From Bog-473 sp963800725 (GTDB lineage Bacteria; Actinomycetota; Acidimicrobiia; Acidimicrobiales; RAAP-2), in the NCBI GenBank assembly GCA_963800725.1, contig CAWDCE010000025.1, positions 140,341 to 204,340 of the forward strand: a stretch of 64,000 bases of DNA, written 5' to 3'. The first letter of the stretch is position 1, and each line of letters opens with the position of its first letter. Shown here piece after piece: positions 1 through 9,892 of this stretch. The position numbers and the translations under genes were made by a program. A model generated the notes under the pieces. That model was not told the DNA's origin. It did no database searches and saw only the letters and a program-made list of their open reading frames with translations.

Positions 1-1
1 G

Positions 2-913
2 ACCAACGACGACGGAGTGACGGCACCCGGGTTGGCGGCATTGACCAGGGCGCTACACCGCTGGTCGCTCATCGAGGCCGAAGCGGGCCTGCACCATCAG
101 ATCGTGGTGGTCGCCCCGAGTTCGAATTACAGCGGTGCGGGGGCCGCCGTCGGGTCGATCGACGCCCGTACGACCATCCCCTATCAGCGCGCCACCGTTG
201 AGGGAGCCGAAGCGGTCGAGGCCTACGGGCTCGACGCCTCACCGGCGCTGTCGGTGATCGCCGGCGCGCTCGGGGCGGTCGGGCCCAAACCCGACCTCGT
301 GCTCTCGGGCATCAACCACGGCGTCAATGTCGGCCGCTCGGTGTTGCACTCGGGCACCGTCGGTGCCGCCCTGACCGCCTCCCAGCTCGGCATCAGCGCT
401 TTGGCGGTCTCGCTGCGCACCGGGGGTGACCCCGATCCGTGGGAGTCCGCGGCCGACCTGGCGATCGCCTTGCTCCCGGTGCTCGCCGGCGCTCCGGTGC
501 GCACCGTGCTGAATCTGAACGTCCCCGCGTTGGCGCCCCATGAGATCCGCGGCGTGCGCTGGGCCCGGGTCAGCGGCGCCGGACTCATCAAGTCGGCCAG
601 CGGGGTGATCGGGCCGGCGGCACCGGCCGAACCCGAGATGGATGGGCCGGCCGCCCTCGAGGGGTCGCACGCGGTGATGGAGGGAGCCCCGTTCGATCGC
701 GGCGAGATCGTCCTCACGGTCGGTTCGGCCGTCCCGGGTTCAGCGGACATGGCGATGGCCGACACCACCGAGGACGCCAGCCTGGTGGCGGGGGGTTATG
801 CCACCCTCACCGCGCTGCGCGGCCCACGTGCCGACGACGACCCGGACCTCTTGGCGGTCCTCGACGCCGGTCTCACCGAGGCGCTCAAGGCGTCGGGCCT
901 CTCGACCCACTAG
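2..913 (+). CDS. surE: 5'/3'-nucleotidase SurE, 5' end outside window
   Basis: SurE is a metal-dependent survival phosphatase that dephosphorylates nucleoside monophosphates. The reading frame is already open at base 2 and begins with TNDDG. That is the metal-binding motif normally found a few residues after the SurE start (LLTNDDG), so only a handful of residues lie upstream of the window. The family-typical SGINHGVNVG and SGTVGAALTA segments follow in the first half, and the frame ends at a TAG at 911-913. It converges with the release-factor gene at 926. The identification rests on these motifs and about 300 residues of colinear sequence. Nothing about regulation can be seen because the promoter is missing. 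Confidence 0.93.
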   Translation, partial: TNDDGVTAPGLAALTRALHRWSLIEAEAGLHHQIVVVAPSSNYSGAGAAVGSIDARTTIPYQRATVEGAEAVEAYGLDASPALSVIAGALGAVGPKPDLVLSGINHGVNVGRSVLHSGTVGAALTASQLGISALAVSLRTGGDPDPWESAADLAIALLPVLAGAPVRTVLNLNVPALAPHEIRGVRWARVSGAGLIKSASGVIGPAAPAEPEMDGPAALEGSHAVMEGAPFDRGEIVLTVGSAVPGSADMAMADTTEDASLVAGGYATLTALRGPRADDDPDLLAVLDAGLTEALKASGLSTH

Positions 914-925
914 CGCGCTCGAACT

Positions 926-1417
926 TCAGTCGTTGTGTGGGTCGGGGCGCTGGCGCCCCTTCTTGGTTTCCGAGCGTCGGCGCTTGGCCTCGACCCGGCG
1001 CACCTGTGAACCCTTGGTCGGGCGGGTCGGACGCCGGGTCACCTCCGTGCGCACGCCGTCGGCCAGTTTTTGCGCGAGCCGGTCGAAGGCGGCCTGGCGG
1101 TTGCGGGCCTGCGAGCGTGACTCCGAAGCGGCGGCGCGCACCACCGGGCCGTAACGCTCCAACAGGCGGGCCCGCTGGCGTGGACCCAGGGCGGTGGAGT
1201 TCGCAATGACGAACTGCACTTCGACCCGGCTGAGGGTCCGGTTGGCGTGCTGGCCGCCCGGACCACCAGAGGTGGTGGCCCGCCAGGTGATTTCGCTCAA
1301 GGGGATGGCCAGACCCCGAGAGATGCGCAACGTGGCCCCCGGCGTGAGCAGGGCTTCGCCCGCTGCGTCCCCGCTGTGCGAATTTTCGGCTTCGTCACTC
1401 GGGTCGGCGGGCGCCAC
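926..1417 (-). CDS. arfB: ArfB/YaeJ-like peptidyl-tRNA hydrolase (class I release-factor domain)
   Basis: ArfB-type proteins rescue stalled ribosomes by hydrolysing peptidyl-tRNA without a stop codon. The protein carries the catalytic GGQ motif in the context SGGPGGQHANRT. It lacks the codon-recognition domains of RF1/RF2 and ends in a basic, Lys/Arg-rich tail (RRVEAKRRRSETKKGRQR), which in this family enters the empty mRNA channel. The open frame extends to 1468, but that start would overlap the divergent aldo/keto reductase. The GTG at 1417 gives a 163-residue protein of usual length and is preferred. The start choice is uncertain; the family call is not. Confidence 0.9.
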   Translation of the reverse strand: MAPADPSDEAENSHSGDAAGEALLTPGATLRISRGLAIPLSEITWRATTSGGPGGQHANRTLSRVEVQFVIANSTALGPRQRARLLERYGPVVRAAASESRSQARNRQAAFDRLAQKLADGVRTEVTRRPTRPTKGSQVRRVEAKRRRSETKKGRQRPDPHND

Positions 1418-1453
1418 GGACCGAGCGTAGAGCGAAGCGGTACAGTCCGGACC

Positions 1454-2449
1454 ATGGACTATCGCCACCTCGGAAAATCAGGCATGCTCGTCTCGTCGCT
1501 GTCCTATGGGAACTGGATCACCCACGGGAGCCAGGTCGAAGAGGAGGCGGCGTTGGCCTGCGTCGAAGCCGCCCTCGAAGCGGGCATCACCACCTTTGAC
1601 ACCGCCGACGTCTACGCCATTGGTCGGGCCGAATCGGTCCTCGGTCGGGCCCTCAAACACGTGCGGCGCGATTCCATCGAGATCTTCACCAAGGTCTACT
1701 GGCCGACCGGCCCGAACCCGAACAACCGGGGACTCTCGCGCAAGCACATCATCGAGTCGGTCCACGGTTCGCTCGAGCGGCTCCAGACCGACCACGTCGA
1801 CCTGCTCCAGGCGCACCGCTACGACTACGCCACCCCGCTCGAAGAGACGTTGCGCGCCTTCGACGATCTCGTGCGCCAGGGCAAGGTGCACTACATCGGC
1901 GTGTCCGAGTGGTCGGCCGAGCAGATCGCCGACGCCTTGCATCTCGCCGACGAGATGGGCTTCGACCGCATCATCTCCAACCAGCCGCAGTACTCCTTGC
2001 TGTGGCGGGTCATCGAGGCCGAGGTCGTGCCGCTGTGCGAGAAGGAGGGCGTCGGCCAGATCGTTTGGTCGCCGCTCTCCCAAGGGGTCCTCACCGGCAA
2101 GTACCTGCCCGGGGCGACTCCCCCCGAGCAGTCCCGTGCCGTCGGCGTCGAAGGTGGCGAGATGGCGTGGCTCTTGCGCGACGAGGTCCTCGAGCCCGTG
2201 GCGGCGTACGCCGAGCTGTGCCGGGCGGCCGGACACTCCCCCGCCGCGGTGGCCCTCGCCTGGGTGCTGCGCAATCAGAACGTCGCCAGCGCCATCATCG
2301 GGGCCAGCCGCCCCGAGCAGATCACAGAGAACGTCAAGGCACTCGACATCGAACTCGAAGACGACTTCGTGGCCGAGATCGAAAGGGTGCTCGAGCCCAC
2401 CACCTTGTTCGACCCCGCCTTCACCATCAGCCCGGCCGAGCGACCCTGA
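1454..2449 (+). CDS. Aldo/keto reductase, Kv-beta-like family
   Basis: NADPH-dependent oxidoreductase of the aldo/keto reductase superfamily, 331 residues from the ATG at 1454. The catalytic tetrad is visible: Asp and Tyr in TFDTADVYAIG, Lys in IFTKVYWP, and His in LLQAHRYDY. NRGLSRKHI is typical of the group related to potassium-channel beta subunits and YghZ-like reductases. The C-terminal SAIIGASRPEQI segment is the family's cofactor-binding region. It diverges from the release-factor gene with about 36 bases between the preferred starts. The physiological substrate cannot be told from sequence. Confidence 0.9.
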   Translation: MDYRHLGKSGMLVSSLSYGNWITHGSQVEEEAALACVEAALEAGITTFDTADVYAIGRAESVLGRALKHVRRDSIEIFTKVYWPTGPNPNNRGLSRKHIIESVHGSLERLQTDHVDLLQAHRYDYATPLEETLRAFDDLVRQGKVHYIGVSEWSAEQIADALHLADEMGFDRIISNQPQYSLLWRVIEAEVVPLCEKEGVGQIVWSPLSQGVLTGKYLPGATPPEQSRAVGVEGGEMAWLLRDEVLEPVAAYAELCRAAGHSPAAVALAWVLRNQNVASAIIGASRPEQITENVKALDIELEDDFVAEIERVLEPTTLFDPAFTISPAERP

Positions 2450-2470
2450 GGTCCGCTCGAGCGGGGCGGC

Positions 2471-2940
2471 TCACCCCTCGCTATCGAAGCGCGAGCTGAA
2501 AGAGTGCACCGCCATCGTCGAGTGGATGCGGTGCTCTTCGAACACGCGCGCATGTACCCGGTGTGGGAAATCTGCCACCCCGCCTCGGTCTTCGCGTAGC
2601 GGTCCTCGTAAAAGGCGGTGCCCACGATCTCAATGTCGGCGGCTGCGACGATGACCCGGTCCTGGAGGTACCAGATACCGGTCGCCGTGTGCGCTGACGT
2701 CAGGTCTATTTCTGGGTGGTGGCCGTGGTGCTCGGTGACGATACCGGGGTTGCCGAGCGATTTGGTCAGCCAGGCCACGATGGCGTCGCGACCTTCGAGC
2801 TTCGTCTTGCCATCTTCGTAGGCGGCGGTGCAATCCTCGGTCATCAGTTGGCCCAACTGGTCGAATTGCTTGAGGTCGAGGGTCCGAAAGTAGGCGTATT
2901 TGAGCCGACGGATGGCCTCGAACTCGTCTTGGGTGTCCAC
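2471..2940 (-). CDS. SnoaL-like / NTF2-fold protein (frameshifted)
   Basis: Small protein of the SnoaL/NTF2-like superfamily, a cone-shaped fold used by hydratases, dehydratases and cyclases. From the GTG at 2940 the sequence runs DEFEAIRRLKYAYFRTLD, a typical first helix, through TEHHGHHPEIDL and WYLQDRV to ISHTGYM. At about 2549 the frame changes and continues as FEEHRIHSTMAVHSF to a TGA at 2471-2473, which is how this family usually ends. The shift is consistent with one missing base. Read without it, the frame runs on senselessly through the neighbouring aldo/keto reductase. Function within the superfamily is unknown. Confidence 0.75.
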
Positions 2941-3037
2941 GCCGCGTTCCCTTCGCTCCAGGGCCGCTGCCGGCCCGAGCACAGGGTACCGCCACGGCGA
3001 GTTGGCTTCTCCGCCCAATCGACGTCAGCATGCTCAG

Positions 3038-3451
3038 GTGTCACAACGCCAGCGGATCGCCGCCTACGGGGTCTGCCTCGACGCCAACGACCGGTTGCTG
3101 TTGGCCCGGGCCGCCCCGCACCTCAACCTCGAGGGACGCTGGTTCCTCCCCGGCGGCGGCATCGATCACGGCGAGAGCCCGACCGAAGCGCTCCGCCGAG
3201 AGCTGGCCGAAGAGGCCGGGCTGGTGATCGAGGTCGGTGACTTGTTCGGCGTCTTGTCCGACGTACGCCGCCTCCCCAACGGTGACTCGCTCCACACGCT
3301 TCGCGTCATCTACGGGGTGGACTCATGGTCGGGGGAACTCCGTCCCGAAAAGCACGGCACCACCGACGATGTTCGCTGGTTCACCCGCGCTGAACTGGCG
3401 AACCTCCCGTTAGCCTTCTACGTGCACGAGGTCATCGAAAGGTTCACATGA
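3038..3451 (+). CDS. NUDIX hydrolase
   Basis: A NUDIX-fold pyrophosphohydrolase of 137 residues from the GTG at 3038; upstream sequence in this frame is not conserved. The Nudix box is intact: GGGIDHGESPTEALRREL followed by AEEAGL, with the REx2EE metal-binding residues. The C-terminal part (TDDVRWFTRAEL) is usual for small nucleoside-diphosphate hydrolases. Its stop codon overlaps the ATG of the NADH dehydrogenase by four bases, so the two are probably co-transcribed. The substrate is not predictable. Confidence 0.88.
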   Translation: MSQRQRIAAYGVCLDANDRLLLARAAPHLNLEGRWFLPGGGIDHGESPTEALRRELAEEAGLVIEVGDLFGVLSDVRRLPNGDSLHTLRVIYGVDSWSGELRPEKHGTTDDVRWFTRAELANLPLAFYVHEVIERFT

Positions 3452-4772
3452 GCGATCGCCCCGACGGCGACCAGCGACACCACGTGGTCATCGTCGGCGC
3501 CGGCTTCGGTGGGCTCTTCTGCGCCAAGGCACTGCGGCGGGTGCCGGTCCGGGTCACCCTCGTCGACCGCACCAATCACCATCTCTTCCAACCGCTGCTC
3601 TATCAGGTGGCCACCGGCATCTTGTCCGAGGGGCAGATCGCGCCGGCGACGCGAGACATCTTCCGCCACTACCCCTCCATGCGCATCATCTTGGGCGAGG
3701 TCACCGACATCGACGCCGAGTCCCGCGTCGTCGCCGTCACCGAACTCGATCATCGGGTCGACGTCGCCTATGACAGCCTCGTCATCGCGGGCGGGGCAGC
3801 CTCGTCCTACTTCGGTCACGACGAGTTCGCCACCTTTGCGTCGGGCATGAAGACCCTCGACGACGCCCTCTCTTTGCGCGGGCAGATCTTCGGCGCCTTC
3901 GAGCGGGCCGAAGCCGAGCTCGACGAGGCCGAGCGGCGGCGCCTGATGACCTTTGTGGTGGTCGGGGGCGGCCCCACCGGCGTCGAGATGGCGGGGCAAC
4001 TCAAGGAGCTGGCCCGGCGCGCCCTGCACCGCAACTACCGGCGCATCGATCCGACCATGACCCGCGTCGTGCTGGTCGAAGGCGGCGATGCGCTGGTGGC
4101 GACGATGGGTCCTCGGCTTTCGAAAATGACCCAGCGCGACCTGACCAAACTGGGCATCGAGGTCCACCTCGGCGCCATGGTCACCGCCATGGATGCGAAC
4201 TGCGTACAAGTGACCACCGCGGACGGCACACGCCACGAGATCGAGGCGGCCACCAAGATCTGGGCCGCGGGCACCGTGGCGTCACCGCTCGCGTCGCACA
4301 TCGCCGAGCGCACCGGTGCGACGCTGAACCGGCGGGGCCAGGTGGAGGTCAACGTCGACTGTTCGGTGCCCGGCCACGAAGAGATCTTCGTGGTCGGCGA
4401 CATGATGGCGCTCGACGACCTGCCCGGTGTGGCCGAGGTCGCCATGCAGTCGGGAGTCCATGCGGCCCACTGCATCGAACATCGCCTCGATGGTGACTTG
4501 GGCACCCGCCCGTTCCGCTATCGCGATTTGGGCACCCTGGCCGCCTCTCGCGCTTTCGGGCGGTGGCCAAGATCGGACCGCTGCGCATCGGGGGCTTCAT
4601 TGGGTGGGTGCTGTGGTTGGTGGTCCATGTCACCTTCTTGACCGGGTTCAAGAACCGATTCGGCGCCCTGACCCGGTGGTTCATCAGCTTTGTGGGTCGG
4701 GGCCGCTATGAGCGGGCGCTGACGGGGCCCTGGGAGGTCGGCAAGGGTCGCGGAGGCAGCGAACCTGCGTAG
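3448..4772 (+). CDS. ndh: Type II NADH dehydrogenase (NDH-2), frameshifted near the C-terminus
   Basis: Membrane-associated flavoprotein that passes electrons from NADH to quinone without pumping protons. The FAD Rossmann motif GAGFGG lies near residue 16, LFQPLLYQVATG is the family signature, and a second dinucleotide motif GGGPTGVE (about residue 172) binds NADH. The C-terminal FAD motif is FVVGDMM. At about 4547 the frame breaks after RYRDLGTLAA. It resumes in another frame as RFRAVAKIGPLRIGG with a hydrophobic membrane-anchor helix (GWVLWLVVHVTFLTG), ending at 4772. The break fits one missing base. The start overlaps the NUDIX stop. Confidence 0.9.
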
Positions 4773-4812
4773 GCTCGATTGGGCCACCCAGGACCAGACT
4801 GCCGAGGGCCAC

Positions 4813-6060
4813 ATGCCAATCAACGTCACACCAATCGCCTCACTGAGCGACCGCATCAACGACATCCGGATGCGCACCGCCCGGATCGTCAACGAGGAGA
4901 TCCTCCCCAACGAGGCCGCGCTGTGGGTCGGCCGCCGACCCGACGTCAGCGACGAAGAGCGCACCGAAGCCAGGCGGCTGCGCGAACGGGTGCAGGACCG
5001 GGTCAAGGCTGAGGGTCTGTGGGCGCCCCACCTTCCCCCCGAATACGGCGGCATGGGCATCGACTTCTTGGCGCATGCCTACATGAACGAGATCCTCGCC
5101 TACGCCATGGGGGCGGCCGCGCTCTTCGGCGTCGTGGCACCGAATTCGGGGAACCAGACCATCTTGGCCAAGTACGGCACCGATGCGCAGAAGGAGAAGT
5201 GGCTCCTCCCGCTCGTCGAAGGCACCATGCAGTCGGGGTTCTCGATGACCGAGCCGGACAACGCGGGGTCCGACCCGCGCTCCATCAAGACCTCAGCGGT
5301 CCTCGACGGCGACGAGTGGGTCATCAACGGGCACAAGTGGTTCACCTCCAACGGCCTGGCCGCGGACTTCTTCATCGTGATGTGCCGGGCCGCCGACACC
5401 AACGACGAGCGGCCCGGCCGCATGGTCCAGATCATCGTGCCGACCTCGACCCCGGGGGTCACCATCGTGCGGGGGATCGGCATCTGGGGCTCGCGCTCGT
5501 CGGATCACTGCGAGGTGCGCTACGACAATGTGCGGGTCCCAAAGAAGAACGTGTCGGCCTGGTCGGCGACGGCCATCGGGCGGCCCAGGATCGACTCGGG
5601 GCCGGCCGCATCATTCCACTGCATGAATTCGGTCGGGCAGATGTGGCGGGCCTTCGACCTCATGATCGAGCGCCTGCTCACCCGAGAGGTCCACGGTGGG
5701 CTGTTGAAGGACAAGCAGTTCATGCAGGGTTTCGTGGCCGACAGCTACACCGACATCCAGGCGGCCCGGCTCTTGACCATCCACGCCGCGGAGAAGGTGG
5801 AGCGTGGTGACCCCCAGGCCCGGACCGAGATCTCCTCGATCAAGGTCTTCGTGCCGGCGGCCTATGCCCGGGTGGTCGATCGGGCCATCCAGGTCTGGGG
5901 AGCGGCCGGGGTGTCCAATGACCTCCCCCTGGCTGCGATGTACCTCGGGGCCCGCACGCTGCGCCTGGCCGACGGCCCCGACGAAGTGCACCGCATCTTG
6001 ATCGCGAAGAACGTGCTCGGGCACTACGAAAAGGGTGAGAGCTGGGACTTCGCCGGCTGA
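4813..6060 (+). CDS. Acyl-CoA dehydrogenase family protein
   Basis: FAD-dependent acyl-CoA dehydrogenase of 415 residues, ATG at 4813. It has the three-domain ACAD layout: an N-terminal helical domain, a middle beta domain with FSMTEPDNAGSDP and WVINGHKWFTS (flavin and substrate contacts), and a C-terminal helical domain ending in DEVHRILIAKNVL. The length and PPEYGGMGIDF resemble the longer-chain ACADs common in actinobacteria. It lies 40 bases after ndh on the same strand and before the SbcD-like gene, which is a suggestive but weak operon. The acyl chain specificity is unknown. Confidence 0.88.
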   Translation: MPINVTPIASLSDRINDIRMRTARIVNEEILPNEAALWVGRRPDVSDEERTEARRLRERVQDRVKAEGLWAPHLPPEYGGMGIDFLAHAYMNEILAYAMGAAALFGVVAPNSGNQTILAKYGTDAQKEKWLLPLVEGTMQSGFSMTEPDNAGSDPRSIKTSAVLDGDEWVINGHKWFTSNGLAADFFIVMCRAADTNDERPGRMVQIIVPTSTPGVTIVRGIGIWGSRSSDHCEVRYDNVRVPKKNVSAWSATAIGRPRIDSGPAASFHCMNSVGQMWRAFDLMIERLLTREVHGGLLKDKQFMQGFVADSYTDIQAARLLTIHAAEKVERGDPQARTEISSIKVFVPAAYARVVDRAIQVWGAAGVSNDLPLAAMYLGARTLRLADGPDEVHRILIAKNVLGHYEKGESWDFAG

Positions 6061-6130
6061 GCCGGATCCGCACCCTGGGGCCGATGCCCTCCCGCACCAG
6101 CCGACACACCCGATGACTACGGTCTGCGCC

Positions 6131-7254
6131 ATGGCCAGATTCCTCCACAGTGCCGACTGGCAGCTCGGCCCGGCACTTTCTCTCCGGCGAGGCCCAGGCC
6201 CGCTTCACCGCGGCCCGCATCGAGGCGATTCGCAACATCGCGAGCCTCGCCGAGCAGAGGCTGCTCCTTCGTCGTGGGGCGGCGATCGTCTTCGATCGAA
6301 CCAGGTCGAGCGCCAGGTCGTCGTCCGTTCGCTCGAGGCCATGCGCACCACGCCCGCCGTCACCTTCTTCTTGCTTCCGGGAAATCACGACCCGCTCGAT
6401 GCCGCATCGGTGTTCAAATCGAGGACCTTCATCGACAATTGCCCGCCCAACGTGGTGGTCGTGGGCGACTCCGCGCCATTGAGGGTGGCGCCGGGCGTCG
6501 AGCTCGTCGGCGCGCCGTGGGTGAACAAACGACCGCTCGTCGACCTGGTGGGCTCCGCCGTCGGCGGACTCGACGCCGACGGGACCGTGCGGATCGTGCT
6601 CGGCCACGGGGCGGTCGACTCGCTGTCGCCCGACCCCAACAACCCCGCGCTGATCGTCGAACGCGACCCTCGAACGGGCGATTGACGCGGACGGTGCACT
6701 ACGTCGCCCTCGGTGACCGTCACTCCTGCACCGAGATCGGCACCACGGGCCGCATCTGGTACTCGGGTGCGCCCGAGCCGACCGACTACGACGAGATCGA
6801 CCCCGGCCTATGTCTTGGTGGTCGACGTCGATGACCACGCCATCTCGGTGACCCGCCATTTCGTTGGTACCTGGCACTTCGTGCGCGAGCACTACGAGGT
6901 GGCCGGGAGCGCCGATGTGACCCGGGTCGAGCAATTCCTGGCCGACCTCCCACAAGTCGCGCACCATTGTCAAACTCTCCTTGGTCGGGCAGCTTTCCCT
7001 GGCCGAAATGGCCCGATTGGACGAAATCCTCGACCGCGCCGCGGACCTTTTTCGCGGCGATTGAACGATGGAGCGGCGCAGCGACCTGGTGGCTCTCCCC
7101 GACGACGACGATTTCGGGGGCATGCAGCCTCGGGCTTCGCCGCGGCGGGGCTCGACGACCTGCGTCAACTCGGCGAAGGTACCGGCGACGCCACGGAAGC
7201 CGCTCGCGATGCGTTGCGCCTGCTGTGGCGACTGGCCGAGGTGCGGGCCGCTAG
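6131..7254 (+). pseudogene. SbcD/Mre11-like DNA repair nuclease, broken by many indels
   Basis: The start MARFLHSADWQLG, then LLPGNHDPLDAASVF, VLGHGAVD and HYVALGDRHS, are the metallophosphoesterase motifs of SbcD/Mre11 nucleases. They sit in different frames. Breaks are visible near 6170, 6265, 6290, 6662, 6700, 6808, 6955, 7060 and 7125. The longest intact piece (about 6305-6660) holds the NHD motif. The chain appears to finish with ALRLLWRLAEVRA and a TAG at 7252-7254. Either the gene has decayed or this segment is poorly assembled. The intact SbcC partner downstream favours poor sequence. In the family, this nuclease works with the adjacent ATPase on DNA ends. Confidence 0.7.
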
Positions 7255-7258
7255 ACCC

Positions 7259-9883
7259 ATCGGATCCGGCTACACAACTACCGCGGGGTCGCGACGTGCG
7301 AAGTGGAGTTCGGTGACGTCGGTGTCACCATCATCGAAGGGGACAATGAGATCGGCAAGACATCGATCACCGAGGCCATCGACCTCATTGTGGCCGAGCG
7401 GACGACTCGACGAAGCGCTCCATCAAGGCCATCAAGCCGGTCCACAAAGACGTCGGCGCCGAAGTCCAGATCGAACTGACGACCGGGCCCTATCGACTCA
7501 TCTACTCAAGCGCTCGGCATAAGCAAAGAGAGACCGTGCTCGAGATCCTCGAGCCGGCGCGCGCCCAGTTCACCGGCCGCGAGGCCCATGACAAGGTGCG
7601 CCCGCTCCTCGACGAGACGCTCGACGGACCCCTCTTCGACGCCCTGCGCTTACGTCAAGGGGTCGAACTCGAACAGGCGGCGTTCGCCGGGGGATCACTC
7701 GGTCGGGCGCTCGACCTGGCCGCCGGCGGAGACGCCGCGGGCGGAACGCGAAGACGGCCTGTGGGAGCGGATCACCGCGGAGCGCAATCGCTACTTCACC
7801 CCGACCGGCCACGAGCGGGTCGAGCGCACGGCGTTGCGGACCGAGGTCGCCAATGCGCGGACCCGGGTCGATGAGCTCGAAGCCACGCTGGCGGGCTTCG
7901 AAGACGACGCCGCCCAGGTCGCTCGCCTACGGAGCGAGGCGGCAACCCTGGCCGAGCAATTGGTGGCCCAGGATCGGATCGAAGCGGATCTCGCGGGGCG
8001 ACTCGAGTCCATCGAGCGTCGGCGCAGCGACCTTGCGCAACGACTCGCCGGACGCGACACGGCGACGGCGGTGCTGGACGGTGCCGAGGCGCTCAGTTCC
8101 GCCCGCACCGACCTGGTCGAGCGGGCCAACAACACCCAGCGCGCCGTCAGCGAACTCGAAGCGGCCGTGGCGCGGGCCGAGCCTGCACGCGAGCAGGCTG
8201 AATCGGCCCGGCGGGCGGCGGGCGATCGGTTCGCCGAGGCCAAGGAGGCCCTGGCCGCGGCCGAAGCGGATCAACGTCGAGCGGGTGCGGACCGCGATTA
8301 CCGGCGCGAGCAGATTGAAGTGGCCCAACTCACCGAACGCCTCGATCGCGTCAACGAGGCCGAGCGCCGTCGTGCGGCGGCGGCCGAGGTCATTGCGGCA
8401 AGTTCGGTGGACGACGCTTTGGTCGAGCGCATCGCCGCGGCCGAACTCGACGTCGCCCGGGCCGAGGCGTCGGTCTCAACCGGGGCCACCAAGGTGACGG
8501 CGTCGGCATTGTCCAAAGTCAGCATTGAGGTCGATGGGGTGCCCGTGACCTGGGAGGCGGGCAGCGAGCACGAGCTCAGTGTGCTCGACGCCACCGAGCT
8601 GCGCGTTCTCGAGCAGATCTCATTGCACATCAAGGCGGGTGCGGGGGCCAGCGATCTGGCTCAGCGCCTGGCCGACGCCAAAGCCGTGCTCGGATCGATT
8701 TGCGCGGAGGGCCAGGTGGCCGGTCTGGCCGAGGCACGCCACCTCGCGGCCGCCCGCAACGACGCCCAGCGCGTCATCACCGACGCCGACAAGTCGATTG
8801 CCCAGGACCTGCGCGACCTCACCGTCGATGAATTGGCGAGAAAAGTTGGCGGCCTTACCCGGCGCATTGGCGACTATGAGGCCACACGGTCGGCGGATCC
8901 GCGGCGTGCCGGCGGACCTCGAATCGGCCCAGCGGTTGGCCCAGCGCTGTGATGGCGCACTCGACCAAGCCCGCCAAAGGTTCGCCCACTGCGAAGCCGA
9001 GTGGTCGTCGGCGTCGAGTGCGGTCCAAGAGATGGACCTCGGGGACGCCACCAACATGGCCCGACTCGACCAGGCGAGCGTGGCACTGCGCGAGGTGCAC
9101 ACCGCCCTGGCCGACGCCCGAGCCCGCTCGTCAGACGATGCGCTCGCCCGCACGCTCGCCGACGCGCGGCGCGAACTCGGGCGTTGTGCGGGCGACGTGG
9201 CCGAAGCAGAGTCCCTGCTCGCGGCCGAGGACCCCGACTCGGTCGAAGAGTTGCTGCGCAATGCCCGAGCCGTCAAGTCCCGCCTCGCCGACGAGCGTCA
9301 CGACGTCGAACTCAAGGCACGAGACGTCGCGACCAAACTGGCCGTTCGGGGCGAGGAGGGTCTGGCCGGCGCACTCGATGCGGCCAAGTCCGAACTGGTC
9401 CACCTCAGCGTGCACTACGAGCGCCTCGAGCAGCGTGCGCTCGGCGCCAAGATGCTCTACGACACGTTTGCCCGGCGGCGCGACGAAGCCCATCTGCGCT
9501 ACGTGGCTCCGTTTCGAGAGCAGATTGAACGCTTCGGCCGCTTGGTGTTCGACCCGACCTTCGAGGTGGCACTCGACGCGGATCTGCGCATCGCCACGCG
9601 CACCGTGGCGGGGGTCACCCTCCCCTTTGCGGACCTGAGCACCGGCGCCAAAGAGCAGCTCGGGCTCATCAGCCGCCTCGCCTGCGCGTCCATTGTGTCG
9701 AGTGATGGCGGGGCCCCGGTCATCTTCGACGACGCGCTCGGGTGGAGCGACCCGGACAAACTCAGCCGAATGGGCGCGGTGATCTCCCTGGCCGGTCGGT
9801 CCTGCCAGATCATCGTGCTCACCTGCACACCTGGCCGTTACGCGGGTGTCGGCAACGCCAGGGTCGTCGCGCTGGAACGCTGA
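7259..9883 (+). CDS. SbcC/YhaN-like AAA ATPase, partner of SbcD (frameshifted)
   Basis: Coiled-coil ATPase of the Rad50/SbcC/YhaN type. RIRLHNYRGV and the Walker A segment IIEGDNEIGKTS lie at the N-terminus (7261-7350). They are followed by a long Ala/Glu/Arg-rich coiled coil, and the C-terminus has DLSTGAKEQLG (ABC signature) and VIFDDALGWSDPDKL (Walker B). No CxxC zinc hook is visible, unlike classical SbcC or Rad50. The expected ATG at 7259 seems to have lost its third base. Further breaks lie near 7397, 7515 and 7740, after which about 1.1 kb is clean until a final break near 8905. It follows the SbcD-like gene by a few bases. Confidence 0.8.
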
Positions 9884-9892
9884 GGTGACGGG

